From positions 1 to 64,000 of the forward strand of contig NZ_CADIKC010000020.1 of assembly GCF_902859805.1 (NCBI RefSeq): 64,000 bases of DNA, read 5' to 3'. A program made the translations under genes and the position numbers. The stretch comes from Paraburkholderia sediminicola. GTDB taxonomy: Bacteria > Pseudomonadota > Gammaproteobacteria > Burkholderiales > Burkholderiaceae. The notes beneath the pieces were generated by a model. The model made no database searches and had not been told where the DNA came from. It saw nothing but the letters and a program-made list of their open reading frames with translations. Shown here one piece after another: positions 52,365 to 61,728 of the stretch (position 1 is the first letter of the stretch; every line of letters begins with the position of its first letter).

Positions 52365-52383
52365 AAGATGGTCCGGATTCCGT

Positions 52384-53046
52384 TCATGCCATGAAGCGCG
52401 CGATGCGGGTTTCGGCCCACATGCCCGCGCGCGAGGTCAGTTCGACCAGTGCGAGATAGCACACGCACAGCACCAGTAGCGTTTCGACAAAAGCGAAGGT
52501 GGCCGAACCGATGCCGGTCAGGACGAACGTGAGTTCGGGGACGGTGACGATCGACAGCACCGCAGTTTCCTTGCTCAGCACGATAATCAGATTGGTCAGC
52601 GCAGGCACGATCAACACCAGCATTTGCGGCACCTGAATGCGCAGGACGGCTTGCCAGCGCGTGAGTCCGAGGCAGGACGCCGCTTCGAGATGACCCGCCG
52701 GCACCGATTGGAAACCGGAGCGGAAGGCCTCGGCGAAATACGCACTGCCATAGAGGCCCAAGCCGAGCACACCGGCTGTCATCGGTTCGAGCGTGAGGCC
52801 GAAAGACGGGCCGCCGTAGTACAGCAAAAACAGTTGCACCAGAAATGGCGTGCCGCGAAACAGTTCGATATAGAAGCGCAAGACGCCGCGCACCCAGCGT
52901 CCGCAAAAGAGCTGCAGCACGGCGATCAGAAAGCCGATCAGAATACCGATCGCGACGCCCGCGGCCCAGGTGCCGAGCGTGGTCGCGAGACCGGCGGCAA
53001 TCGGCTGCAGGTTGTGCGTGATGACAGTGGGGTCGAGCTTTTGCAT
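52384..53046 (-). CDS. Amino-acid ABC transporter 2, permease
   Basis: 220 residues, HisQ/M-type permease. The EAA loop reads VPAGHLEAASCLGLTRWQAVLRIQVPQMLVLIVPAL. Four to five helices. It lies 19 bp before the ATPase gene and 30 bp after the other permease. Confidence 0.92.
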   Translation of the reverse strand: MQKLDPTVITHNLQPIAAGLATTLGTWAAGVAIGILIGFLIAVLQLFCGRWVRGVLRFYIELFRGTPFLVQLFLLYYGGPSFGLTLEPMTAGVLGLGLYGSAYFAEAFRSGFQSVPAGHLEAASCLGLTRWQAVLRIQVPQMLVLIVPALTNLIIVLSKETAVLSIVTVPELTFVLTGIGSATFAFVETLLVLCVCYLALVELTSRAGMWAETRIARFMA

Positions 53047-53076
53047 GGCCTATTTCAGTCTCACGCTCAAGGTGGG

Positions 53077-53727
53077 TCAGGCGTGCTGCAAACGGTATTC
53101 GGCGGCATGCGCGACGAGCGCCAGCGTGCCGCAGATCACGAAGTAAATCAGCCCGGCTGCGACGTAGGCTTCGAGCGGCCGATAGGTGCTGGCCGCGATG
53201 TTCTGCGCAGTGCGCGTCAATTCGGCCACGCCCACCACCGAAATCAGCGAAGAAGCCTTGATCAGCAGCACCATTTCGTTGACGAGCGAAGGCAGCGTCA
53301 GGCGAAACGCCTGCGGCACCAGAATGCGCCGCAGCATATCGAGCGGTGACAGCCCGAGAATGCGCGCGGCTTCCAGATGCCCTGGCGGAATGCTGAGAAA
53401 GCCGCCGCGCAGAATCTCGGCGATATAGGACGCGGAACACAGCGACACGGCGCTGATCGCCGCGACGATGGGCGATACGTTGATCCCGGCGAACGGCAGC
53501 AGGTAATACACCAGCAGCAGTTGCACCAGCATCGGCACCCCGCGAAAAAAGAACACATAGGCGCCGCCGAACATGCGCGCCCAACGTTTCGGGGAGAGAC
53601 GTGCCGCACACACGCCGATCGCGACGAAGAAACCGATCAGGAGTCCCGTCAGCGAAATGCCGATGGTGGCGAGTGCCGCATGCAGCAGCAGCGGCAGGCC
53701 CTGGAGGAAGACGGTCGTACTGAACAT
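53077..53727 (-). CDS. Amino-acid ABC transporter 2, permease
   Basis: 216 residues, HisQ/M-type permease with the EAA loop IPPGHLEAARILGLSPLDMLRRILVPQAFRLTLPSL. It forms the heterodimeric pore with the following permease. Located 27 bp after the binding-protein gene. Confidence 0.92.
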   Translation of the reverse strand: MFSTTVFLQGLPLLLHAALATIGISLTGLLIGFFVAIGVCAARLSPKRWARMFGGAYVFFFRGVPMLVQLLLVYYLLPFAGINVSPIVAAISAVSLCSASYIAEILRGGFLSIPPGHLEAARILGLSPLDMLRRILVPQAFRLTLPSLVNEMVLLIKASSLISVVGVAELTRTAQNIAASTYRPLEAYVAAGLIYFVICGTLALVAHAAEYRLQHA

Positions 53728-53754
53728 AAGCGTCTCACCCGCTAGATCAATGCA

Positions 53755-54582
53755 TCAATAGTTCGGCGCCGGCATCGTCGTAGGCGCATCCATTGCGACA
53801 CCGAACCACTTTTTCTGCAAGGTCGCGAGGCGCCCGTCGTTGTGCATTTTCACGAGCGCGGCGTTGAAGGCGTCGGCGAGCGGCTTGCTGTCCGCGTCTT
53901 TACGCAGGCAGTAAGCAAAGTACACCTTTGCGCCAAACGGCGGCTGCACCACGGCGAAGGTTTCAGGGCGTTGTTTGGCGACGTACGCGATATTGGTCAT
54001 CGAGTTCGCGACCGCTGCGATGCGGCCGGCGGCGAGATCGGCGTAGGCCTGATTGTTGTCGACGTATTCGCGGATTTCAGGCGGTTTCGGCAAGGTGGCG
54101 ACGTAGGCCTTCAACTGATCGAGCTGGGCCGAGCCTTTGCCCGCGCCGACCGTCTTGCCGGCGATATCCGACGATTGCTTGACGGCGGAGTCGTTGGCGC
54201 GCTTGAGCAGCGCGTCGGTGGCGTCCGCGATTGGCAGCGTGTACGTGTAGCGTTCCATGCGCGCCTTCGTGACCGTCAGCGGGCCGCCCACCATATCGAA
54301 CTTGCCGGCTTCGAGACCCGGCAGCACGCTCGGCCACGGCAGGTCGATGAAGCGCACCTTCACGCCCATTTCCTTACCGACCTCAGCGAACAGGTCCTTA
54401 TTGAAGCCCGCTTGCTGGCCGTTTTCAAGGAAGTCGAACGGCGCGAACTGCATCTCGGTGCCCACCACCAGTTCGCCTGCTTTCTTCACTTTGGCGAGTT
54501 GGTCTTCCGCGTGAGCGGTGACGCTTGCCGCGCACAACGCTAGCATAATCAAACGACACTTCCAGCCTGCAAGGATGCTCAT
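53755..54582 (-). CDS. Amino-acid ABC transporter 2, periplasmic binding protein
   Basis: 275 residues. The signal peptide ends ASVTAHAE; the mature SBP_bac_3 domain has GELVVGTEMQFAPFDFLENGQQAGFNKDL, LPWPSVLPGLEAGKFDMVGGPLTVTKAR and a late KKWFGVAMDAP. A GGAG box lies 6 bases before the ATG. It is first in the second operon. It is only distantly similar to the binding protein at 44683, so the two importers probably take different ligands. Confidence 0.92.
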   Translation of the reverse strand: MSILAGWKCRLIMLALCAASVTAHAEDQLAKVKKAGELVVGTEMQFAPFDFLENGQQAGFNKDLFAEVGKEMGVKVRFIDLPWPSVLPGLEAGKFDMVGGPLTVTKARMERYTYTLPIADATDALLKRANDSAVKQSSDIAGKTVGAGKGSAQLDQLKAYVATLPKPPEIREYVDNNQAYADLAAGRIAAVANSMTNIAYVAKQRPETFAVVQPPFGAKVYFAYCLRKDADSKPLADAFNAALVKMHNDGRLATLQKKWFGVAMDAPTTMPAPNY

Positions 54583-54655
54583 GGGATTCTCCGGTTGGCA
54601 AAGCGGTGTCGCGCGAAAGCGGTTCGTCAGCAGGGACCGGCGCGAGTCATGCGAT

Positions 54656-54671
54656 GCAGTATATACCGCAG
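54656..54671. promoter_or_regulatory. Candidate HutC-type operator, copy 1
   Basis: GTATATAC (54659-54666), flanked by GCA and CGC. Read on the minus strand it gives GCGGTATATACTGC, nearly the same as copy 2, so the two sites point towards each other. It lies in the divergent promoter region. Confidence 0.5.
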
Positions 54672-54753
54672 TTTTCGTGCGAAATAAATAAACTCGCGAG
54701 TAGAGAAAAGCCCTTACGTGAAGGCGTGCAAAGCAACTTGCGAGTCCGCTTTT

Positions 54754-54769
54754 GGCGGTATATACAACT
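54754..54769. promoter_or_regulatory. Candidate HutC-type operator, copy 2
   Basis: GCGGTATATACAAC with the same GTATATAC core (54758-54765), 99 bp from copy 1, roughly nine to ten helical turns. The core is the centre of HutC operators (TGTATATACA). It is 90 bp upstream of the oxygenase start. Confidence 0.5.
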
Positions 54770-54857
54770 GGAATGCACGAGGCGCGCGAACCTGTCGCGA
54801 ATGATTCATCAGCCTCTTTCGTCGGTTGAATTGACTAGCCCATCAGGGAGCAACGCA

Positions 54858-55847
54858 ATGCCCGTGACCCGCATTCCGATCATCGACCTTGCCGGCGTGC
54901 GTGCCGGCGACCCGCAGGCTTTGACGCGCGTGGCGCACGAAATCCGCGAAGCGTGCACGACGATCGGCTTCTTCTACATTGTCAATCACGGCGTGCCGCA
55001 AGCGGCAATCGATGCGGCCGAACAGGCGGCGCGCACGTTCTTTGCGTTTCCGGTGGAGACGAAGCGGCGCGCGGCGGTCAATCAACGGCATCGTGGTTTC
55101 AACGCGCTCGGCGACGCCACCATGTATCAGGCCAAGCGCCCCGACTACAAGGAGTTCTTCAGCATCGGCCTGGAGTTGCCTGAGGACGATCCCGATGTGA
55201 AGGCCGGACAGGCGCTGCGAGGGCCGAACAACTGGCCGGATTTCATGCCGGAACTGCGGCCTGCGCTCTATGGCTATTACGAAGCGGTCGCCGCATGCGG
55301 TGCTGACCTGTTGCGTGCCGTGGCCGTGAGTCTCGGCGTCGACGAACATTTCTTCGCACCGCGCTATACGAAGCGGATGCAGCGCACGCAGATGGTCTAC
55401 TACCCGCCGCAGCCGCCTCAATCGGACGCGGATCAATTCGGCGTCGCACCGCATACCGACTACGGCTGCATTACCCTGCTATGGCAGGATCGGGTGGGGG
55501 GCTTGCAGGTGCGCGAGATCGCCAACGATACGTGGGTCGATGCACCGCCGATCGAGGGCAGCTTCGTGGTGAACGTCGGCGATCTGCTGGCGCGCTGGAC
55601 CAATGATCGTTTCCGCTCCACCTTGCATCGCGTGATCAATGCGTCGGGGCGCGAGCGCTATTCGATCGCGACGTTCTATGATCCCACGTATGGTGCAACG
55701 GTTGACCCGCGCGAACTCGGTACGAGCGATGCCGAACTCAAGTACCAACCGGTCGCCGCGGGTGACTACATCCTCGGGCGAATCAACGATTCGATGGGTT
55801 ATCGCAAGAAACGGGCAGTTGAAGGAACGCAAGGAACCCCCGCATGA
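54858..55847 (+). CDS. 2-oxoglutarate/Fe(II)-dependent oxygenase, isopenicillin-N-synthase family
   Basis: 329 residues from the ATG at 54858 (GGGAG 7 bases upstream). It has an N-terminal DIOX_N domain and a C-terminal 2OG-FeII_Oxy domain. Metal ligands His199 and Asp201 (APHTDYG) and His257 (STLHRVI), and the 2-oxoglutarate site Arg267-x-Ser (RYSIATF), are all present, so it should be active. Members hydroxylate amino acids and other small molecules. It is coupled by a 4-base overlap to the FAD dehydrogenase gene and divergent from importer 2. Confidence 0.9.
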   Translation: MPVTRIPIIDLAGVRAGDPQALTRVAHEIREACTTIGFFYIVNHGVPQAAIDAAEQAARTFFAFPVETKRRAAVNQRHRGFNALGDATMYQAKRPDYKEFFSIGLELPEDDPDVKAGQALRGPNNWPDFMPELRPALYGYYEAVAACGADLLRAVAVSLGVDEHFFAPRYTKRMQRTQMVYYPPQPPQSDADQFGVAPHTDYGCITLLWQDRVGGLQVREIANDTWVDAPPIEGSFVVNVGDLLARWTNDRFRSTLHRVINASGRERYSIATFYDPTYGATVDPRELGTSDAELKYQPVAAGDYILGRINDSMGYRKKRAVEGTQGTPA

Positions 55848-57268
55848 CAGATAACAGTTTGGCAAACGGCGCAACCCATAGCGCAGCGCCGCTTTCCGCA
55901 ACGCTAGACGCGCTGCGCGCCGCGCTCGGCGCCGACGCAGTGCGCGTTGGCGAGCAGATCGGCGAACACGCGATGACCGACTGGACCCGCCACGATCCGA
56001 CGCGTCCCGCCGCGCTGCTTCTGCCGCGCAGCACGGAAGAAGTTTCGCGCGCGCTGGCCATTTGCCACGCAGCGCATCAACCGGTGGTGCCGCAGGGCGG
56101 CATGACCGGACTCGCCGGTGGCGCGATTGCGCGCGCGACGGATATTGCCTTGTCGCTCGAACGGCTCACCGGGGTCGAAGAAATCGATGCAGCGTCGGCC
56201 ACGCTGACCGTGCGTGCCGGCACGACCTTGCAAACCGCGCAGGAAGCCGCAGCAGAAGCGGGCTTCGAACTCGCCCTCGATCTCGGCGCGCGCGGCTCGT
56301 GCCAGATCGGCGGCAATCTGGCGACTAACGCAGGCGGCAATCGCGTGATCCAGTCGGGCACCGCGCGCGATCAGGTGCTCGGTCTCGAAGTCGTGCTCGC
56401 CAATGGCGAGGTGCTGACGTCGCTCGGCAAGATGGTCAAGAACAACACCGGCTACGATCTCAAACACTGGTTCATCGGTTCGGAAGGCACGCTTGGTGTG
56501 ATCACGCGCGCGGTGTTGCGGCTCCATCCGCCACGCGCGGCGCGCCACACGGCGCTCGTCGCTCTCGACGATTACGCCGCCGCCGTGAACCTGCTGCGCC
56601 GCCTGTCGACGCGCTTTGGCAACGACATCGGCGCGTTCGAGATCATGTGGCCGGATTTCTACGATTTCGGCGTGAAGCTGACGGGCACGCGCTCGCCATT
56701 TGCCGATTCGCACCCGCTCTATGCACTGATCGAACACGCGAGCTTTGACGCAAGTGACGACGGTGAACGCTTCTCCGCCGTACTGACCGAAGCGCTCGAT
56801 TCAGAGGCGATCCGCGACGCCGTGATCGCGCAATCGGTGGCCGATGTCCGCGCGTTATGGGCGATTCGTGAATGCACCGCGGAGTTTCCGGTGCGGCTCG
56901 ATCCGATCAACTTCGACGTGAGCCTGCCCATCGGTGAGATCGGCGCCTTCGTCGACCGTTGCCGCGCGGCGCTCGATCAGCGCTGGCCGGGCAACGTGTC
57001 GTATTTCTTCGGCCATATCGGCGATTCGAATCTGCATCTCACCGTCGACGGCCATTCGATTCCCGGCGTCGATCATCACGCGGTGTATGCGTTTGTCTAC
57101 GAGATGCTGGGACCGTTGCGCGGTTCGGTATCGGCGGAACACGGGATTGGTTCGCTCAAGCGGGAGTTCTTGCCGATCTCGCGCTCGCCCGCTGAATTGG
57201 CTGCAATGGCCGCGATCAAACATGCACTGGATCCGCACGGCATTCTGAATCCGGGCAAGCTGTTTTGA
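55844..57268 (+). CDS. FAD-linked 2-hydroxyacid dehydrogenase (GlcD/D-lactate/D-2-hydroxyglutarate type)
   Basis: 474 residues, PCMH-type FAD-binding domain about 45-225 (VVPQGGMTGLAGGA, GARGSCQIGGNLATNAGGN, GSEGTLGVITRAVLR), followed by the FAD-oxidase C domain ending SAEHGIGSLKREFL...PHGILNPGKLF. The GHIGDSNLH block provides the metal or substrate histidines of this family. It oxidises a 2-hydroxyacid to the 2-oxoacid and passes electrons to a quinone or ETF. Translationally coupled to the oxygenase gene (ATGA). Confidence 0.9.
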   Translation: MTDNSLANGATHSAAPLSATLDALRAALGADAVRVGEQIGEHAMTDWTRHDPTRPAALLLPRSTEEVSRALAICHAAHQPVVPQGGMTGLAGGAIARATDIALSLERLTGVEEIDAASATLTVRAGTTLQTAQEAAAEAGFELALDLGARGSCQIGGNLATNAGGNRVIQSGTARDQVLGLEVVLANGEVLTSLGKMVKNNTGYDLKHWFIGSEGTLGVITRAVLRLHPPRAARHTALVALDDYAAAVNLLRRLSTRFGNDIGAFEIMWPDFYDFGVKLTGTRSPFADSHPLYALIEHASFDASDDGERFSAVLTEALDSEAIRDAVIAQSVADVRALWAIRECTAEFPVRLDPINFDVSLPIGEIGAFVDRCRAALDQRWPGNVSYFFGHIGDSNLHLTVDGHSIPGVDHHAVYAFVYEMLGPLRGSVSAEHGIGSLKREFLPISRSPAELAAMAAIKHALDPHGILNPGKLF

Positions 57269-57331
57269 GCAGGGTGCGCCGCGCGCCAGCGGTTCGCGGG
57301 CGTAACGCGCGGCTACGCCCTGGCAGTTTCG

Positions 57332-58114
57332 TCAATGCGTCGCCACGGAATCCATTCCGGTCGACGTGACCTCCGGTTGCGCAGCGGGTGAGGCGAGATA
57401 GTCGAGCAACGCCTTCGCCTCTTTCGGATGCTCCGCGCTCACCGGGATGCCCGCGGCATATCGCGTGATGGATTGCACTGACTCAGGAATCTTTCCGACG
57501 AACGTGACGCCCGGCACCGGCAGCAACTCGCTGACCTGCTGGAATCCCACTTCGTAATCGCCATTGGCGACCACCGAGGCGACCGGGATCTTCTGAATCA
57601 TCTTCGCTTTGGCTTTCACCTGATCCTCGATGCCGAGCTTCCTGAAGAGCTCCCGCTCGATATAGACACCGCTCGCGCTGTCCGAGTAGGCGATCGATCT
57701 GACGTGCAGCAAGGTCTCTTTCAGCGCATCGACCGAGCTGATATCCGGTTTCGGCGCACCGCTACGCACGACCATACCGATGCGGGAATCGGCGAGCTCG
57801 ACGCGCGATCCGGGAATCACCTTGCCTTGCTTGATCAGATCGTCGAGCGCGTAGCCGACCATGATGACGACGTCCGCGTGCTCGCCGCGCTCGAGCCGGT
57901 TCGGAATGGCTTCGGGTGATTTGCCCATCGAAGGCCCGAGTATGGTGTCGAGCGTATTGCCCGTCGACGCGGTGAATTTGGGGCCGAGCAGTTTATACGC
58001 GGCGGTGAAGCCGCCCGAACTCATGACGTGGAGTTCGGCGGCCTCTACCTGTGCCGTTGCAACGGTGCCGGCCAGCAGCCCGGCAGTCAACATGGTCTGA
58101 AAGAAGGTTTTCAT
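57332..58114 (-). CDS. Orphan periplasmic substrate-binding protein (ModA-like)
   Basis: 260 residues from the ATG at 58114; the frame is open to 58213 without a ribosome site. The signal peptide ends QVEAAE. Mature HVMSSGGFTAAYKLLGPKFTASTG with later ADVVIMVGYALDDLIKQGKV is the type II binding fold related to molybdate/sulfate binders. No ABC permease or ATPase is nearby. It is downstream of the GMC fusion gene on the same strand (gap 203 bp), converging with the FAD dehydrogenase gene. Confidence 0.85.
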   Translation of the reverse strand: MKTFFQTMLTAGLLAGTVATAQVEAAELHVMSSGGFTAAYKLLGPKFTASTGNTLDTILGPSMGKSPEAIPNRLERGEHADVVIMVGYALDDLIKQGKVIPGSRVELADSRIGMVVRSGAPKPDISSVDALKETLLHVRSIAYSDSASGVYIERELFRKLGIEDQVKAKAKMIQKIPVASVVANGDYEVGFQQVSELLPVPGVTFVGKIPESVQSITRYAAGIPVSAEHPKEAKALLDYLASPAAQPEVTSTGMDSVATH

Positions 58115-58317
58115 CCGGATAAGCGTGGCGGTCTGATGGGAATAAAGGCGTGATCGGCTCACGAGGCCAGACGAGCCGGCCACAAAACGTGGCGGCTCGC
58201 CGGCCTTATACATACCACACCTGAACCAGCGCCGGCACAGCGAGCGGCGCGCAATACTTGCGCGCGCTTACGGGATGCTCTGGCTCGACCCAATCGCAAC
58301 GCTACGCTCAAGCGCCG

Positions 58318-61300
58318 TCAATGCGCATTCAGATACCGCGCGATTACCGGATAGACATCCACCGCCGCATTCTTGCCGAGGATGCAGTCGATGTGTCCAT
58401 AGTCGGGAATCAGATGCCGCTCATACGGCTGATCGGGCCAGTGCTCGACCAGCATGTCATAGGTCAGTAAGGTGCTCTTCGGCAGATAGGTTTCGTTTTT
58501 CTCGCCATGGATAAAGCCGATCGGCAGGCGCAAACCGTCCAGCCCCGTCATGCCGTCCGCGCCGCTCAGATAGACGTCCCGGCCATCGGCATCGACGACC
58601 TTGCCCGCCCGCACCATTGCAGCGAGATGCTTGAAGACGGATACGTCGTGCACGCCGAGCAGTTCCTGCAGATTCGAATGAAGCGTCTCGTTCAGCTGCT
58701 CGTGTTCGTAGAGCAGGCCGTAAAGGAAGGTTGCCCGGTGGCAGATGGGGCTGCCGCAGCCCTGTTTATGACTGAGCGGGTAGAGCCGCAACGCTTCATC
58801 CAGCAGGTTATGGGGCCACGACCTGTGCTCCGTAAAGGCGGTCAGATCGAGCACGCCGAGATGCTGCATGATGTCCGGGACATGCAACCCGCACTTGATC
58901 TTTTCCAGCGTGCCCGGCACCGGATGCGCCGAGACCTGCGAGATGACCGCCGAGCGCACGCCCTTCAGGCCGTACAGCAACGACATGGTCAACGCCAGGC
59001 CACCCATGCAGTGGCCCAGCACCTGAATGTCCGGCATGTTGGTCAACTCGCGCACTTTGGCCACCGCGGCCGGAATGTCCTCGCGAGCGACCTTGTCGAC
59101 ATTGGTCGGCACCATCACGCTCGGCATTTCGATGCTGACGCGCAGATCGACGAGCCACACGTCGTAGCCGGCCGCGCAGAGATATTCCACCAGATTGGTG
59201 CCGATCAGATCGGTTGAGTAGATCCGGCTCGACACGCCCGAGCCGTGGATCAGCAGGACGGGGCGCAGCGGTTTGTCGGGCGGCCCGGCGTAGCGCGTGA
59301 GTCGAAGCGTGGTCCCATCGGCCGTGTCGAAGAAGACGACTTGCGGCGCGGGCGCACGTAGCGCGCGCTTGAGGCGCGGCTCGGCCTTCGGATCATAAAA
59401 CTGCAAGGGCGCGGCCACGCCGCCGTATTCGGTGAACAGCACACCCGCGAAAAACTTGCCGAACTTCAGGGTCCATTCAAGGCGCGACGTCAGGTCAGGG
59501 GTGTTGGTGACCTCGAGCGTGCGTTGCTGCTTGAGGAAATTCTCGGGCGTAATGATCAGCGTTGCTTTGCCGATCGCGGGCGCATCCGCTTGCGCCGAAT
59601 CTCGCAGTTCGGCGTAGAGCGTGTTGGTCTGGTCCCATAGATTGATCGGCGACGTACGCGTGATGATTTTCTGTCCCGTCAGGTAGTACGTCTTGCCTTC
59701 CGTGGAGTTGAGCGTCATGCGGTAATTCATGTTGCGCTCGTCAACATCCGATTCGTTGACGACGAACAGGTTGAAGGTGCCGTCCGTGATCGTCATCGGC
59801 TGCGTGGAGAGCGCGGGGCAGGTCAGCGTGCCCGTGGTGTGGGCCAGATGCTGCGGATTGCTCAGCATATCGGCCAGATCGTCCGATTCCACCGTCAGCG
59901 TGAACTGGATCGGACTGGTGGCGGCTTCACCCGCCACGGCCGGCGTATACGTGCCGATCATCGTTTCGGTGAAGCGCAGGCCGATCTTCTGGGGCGTGGG
60001 TGTCGCGGCCGTGCCCTTGGCCTCGTAATCGATGTTCCAGCCTCGCGCGTTGGCGAGCAGCGCGCAATTGCGTTCCGCCAGCGCGGAAATGGTCAGCAGC
60101 GGATTAACGCCGAGCGACATCGGCATAACCGCGCCGTCCATTACATATAGGCCTTCGTGCACTGCATTTCCGCTCGTGCCGCTAAAGACTCGACCCTCAT
60201 GATCGACGACGCCACGCGTCGCGTCCTCGCCCATTCCGCAGCCGCCAAGCGGATGTACGGTGACAATCTGATTGCCGAGCAATCTGGTCGAGATCGGATC
60301 GCGCATGTATTTGCCGCCGAGCGGGGTTTGCGCCTTCTCAAGCGTTTCTTCGACGGTCTGGAAGATGGGCTGCTTGCCGGCGTTCGGCCAGGCGATGCGC
60401 GGCCTGCCTTTGTCGTTCACGCTGATCTGGCCGCTTTCGTCGTCATGCGCCATCACGAGGTAGGTTTGCGTGTGATTGAGGGCGCCGTGATAGGGGCCGC
60501 GCAGGAAGCTCTCGACCACGCGCGCATCGTAGCCGAACGGTTCTTCGGCGTCGTGCGGCGCGGGAATGTCGACGCCTTCGAATGGCGCGGCGCCACCGAG
60601 CAGGCCGACCAGCGCGGCGCCGACCGCCCCGGCGAGCGAGCCTTCTTCGATGACGAAGCCGTCGGTCACGTTAGCGGTGTTGCGGTGATCGATGATGCCG
60701 GTAATCGTTGGTCCGACCGGCGGGATGTCCCCCTCCTTGTGCGCACCCCAGCCGACGCCGTTGATTACGTCCTCGGTGTTGTACGCGAAGGCCAGCACGT
60801 CGCCGTTACCCGTGAAGTGCTGGCCGACCATGTCCGACACGCTCAACCCCTCCTTGCGCGAGCGCAACAGCAGGGCGGTCGAACCGATCGTACCGGCCGA
60901 CATGATGACGACATCGGCGCTGACGAACAGATCGGGCGCGTCATAACTCTCGCGGCCCAGCTTCACTTCCTGAAAGCGCACGATCCACTTTTGCGTGGCG
61001 GCGTCGCGCAACACCGAATGCACCGCTGCGCCCGTGAAAATATGGGCGCCGTGCGCGACCGCATCGGGCAGGTAGTTCATGTGCGTCGAATTTTTCGCGT
61101 CGTAGTTGCAACCCGAGTTGCAATCGCCGCATCCGACACAGGCTTTCTGCTCGACGCCCGCAGCGTTGACGCGGTCCTCAAAAGTGACCGTGACCGGCGG
61201 GGGGTAAAAGCGATCTTCCATGCCGAGCGCCTGTGCCGACTTTTTCAGCGCCAGCAGTTTCGGCAACTGCAAAAAATCGCCGGATACCGCCGACGGCTGC

Positions 61301-61728
61301 AGCATGGCGCGCGCCAGTTCGTAGCCCTTGTCGCGTCCGGCCTTGTCGGCGCGTAGCGCAGCCGGCCAGCGGCCGTCGTCCCATAAGCGCGGTTCGGCTT
61401 CGAGCGCGACATTTGCGTTGATCAACGAGGTGCCGCCCAGCCCGCAGCCCACCACTGCATTCACGTCTTCATTCACATGCACTTCGAGCAGCGCGAGCGG
61501 CGAGCCGATTTGCGCGAGGGCGGTGTTGTATTGCACCTCGGTGGCGCCTTCGATCGGCGTGCGCGGATAGTCGCCGGCCATGAATTCGCGCCCGCGTTCC
61601 AGCACGCACACGTTTTTGCCGGCACGCGCCATGCGGCTCGCGGCAATTGCCCCGCCATATCCCGATCCCACCACCACCACGTCGTAATGCGACTGCATTG
61701 CTGTCAGGGCGCTTGATAAGCGGTTCAT
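58318..61728 (-). CDS. GMC oxidoreductase fused to a PhaC-like alpha/beta hydrolase
   Basis: 1136 residues. Residues about 15-570 form an FAD-dependent GMC (cholesterol-oxidase-like) oxidoreductase: dinucleotide motif VVVGSGYGGAIAASRMA and the C-terminal HPLGGCGM...GLYVMDGAVMPMSLGVNP. Inside it, Cys197, 200, 203 and 207 (CVGCGDCNSGC) follow the C-x2-C-x2-C-x3-C spacing of a ferredoxin [4Fe-4S] site. A linker of about 200 residues is followed by an alpha/beta hydrolase (about 820-1136) with oxyanion segment LLIHGSG, nucleophile box GHCMGG (Cys907 instead of Ser) and His near 1112 (YGHIDC). The Cys box recalls PHA synthases. Substrate unknown; perhaps sterol- or lipid-like. Confidence 0.87.
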   Translation of the reverse strand: MNRLSSALTAMQSHYDVVVVGSGYGGAIAASRMARAGKNVCVLERGREFMAGDYPRTPIEGATEVQYNTALAQIGSPLALLEVHVNEDVNAVVGCGLGGTSLINANVALEAEPRLWDDGRWPAALRADKAGRDKGYELARAMLQPSAVSGDFLQLPKLLALKKSAQALGMEDRFYPPPVTVTFEDRVNAAGVEQKACVGCGDCNSGCNYDAKNSTHMNYLPDAVAHGAHIFTGAAVHSVLRDAATQKWIVRFQEVKLGRESYDAPDLFVSADVVIMSAGTIGSTALLLRSRKEGLSVSDMVGQHFTGNGDVLAFAYNTEDVINGVGWGAHKEGDIPPVGPTITGIIDHRNTANVTDGFVIEEGSLAGAVGAALVGLLGGAAPFEGVDIPAPHDAEEPFGYDARVVESFLRGPYHGALNHTQTYLVMAHDDESGQISVNDKGRPRIAWPNAGKQPIFQTVEETLEKAQTPLGGKYMRDPISTRLLGNQIVTVHPLGGCGMGEDATRGVVDHEGRVFSGTSGNAVHEGLYVMDGAVMPMSLGVNPLLTISALAERNCALLANARGWNIDYEAKGTAATPTPQKIGLRFTETMIGTYTPAVAGEAATSPIQFTLTVESDDLADMLSNPQHLAHTTGTLTCPALSTQPMTITDGTFNLFVVNESDVDERNMNYRMTLNSTEGKTYYLTGQKIITRTSPINLWDQTNTLYAELRDSAQADAPAIGKATLIITPENFLKQQRTLEVTNTPDLTSRLEWTLKFGKFFAGVLFTEYGGVAAPLQFYDPKAEPRLKRALRAPAPQVVFFDTADGTTLRLTRYAGPPDKPLRPVLLIHGSGVSSRIYSTDLIGTNLVEYLCAAGYDVWLVDLRVSIEMPSVMVPTNVDKVAREDIPAAVAKVRELTNMPDIQVLGHCMGGLALTMSLLYGLKGVRSAVISQVSAHPVPGTLEKIKCGLHVPDIMQHLGVLDLTAFTEHRSWPHNLLDEALRLYPLSHKQGCGSPICHRATFLYGLLYEHEQLNETLHSNLQELLGVHDVSVFKHLAAMVRAGKVVDADGRDVYLSGADGMTGLDGLRLPIGFIHGEKNETYLPKSTLLTYDMLVEHWPDQPYERHLIPDYGHIDCILGKNAAVDVYPVIARYLNAH

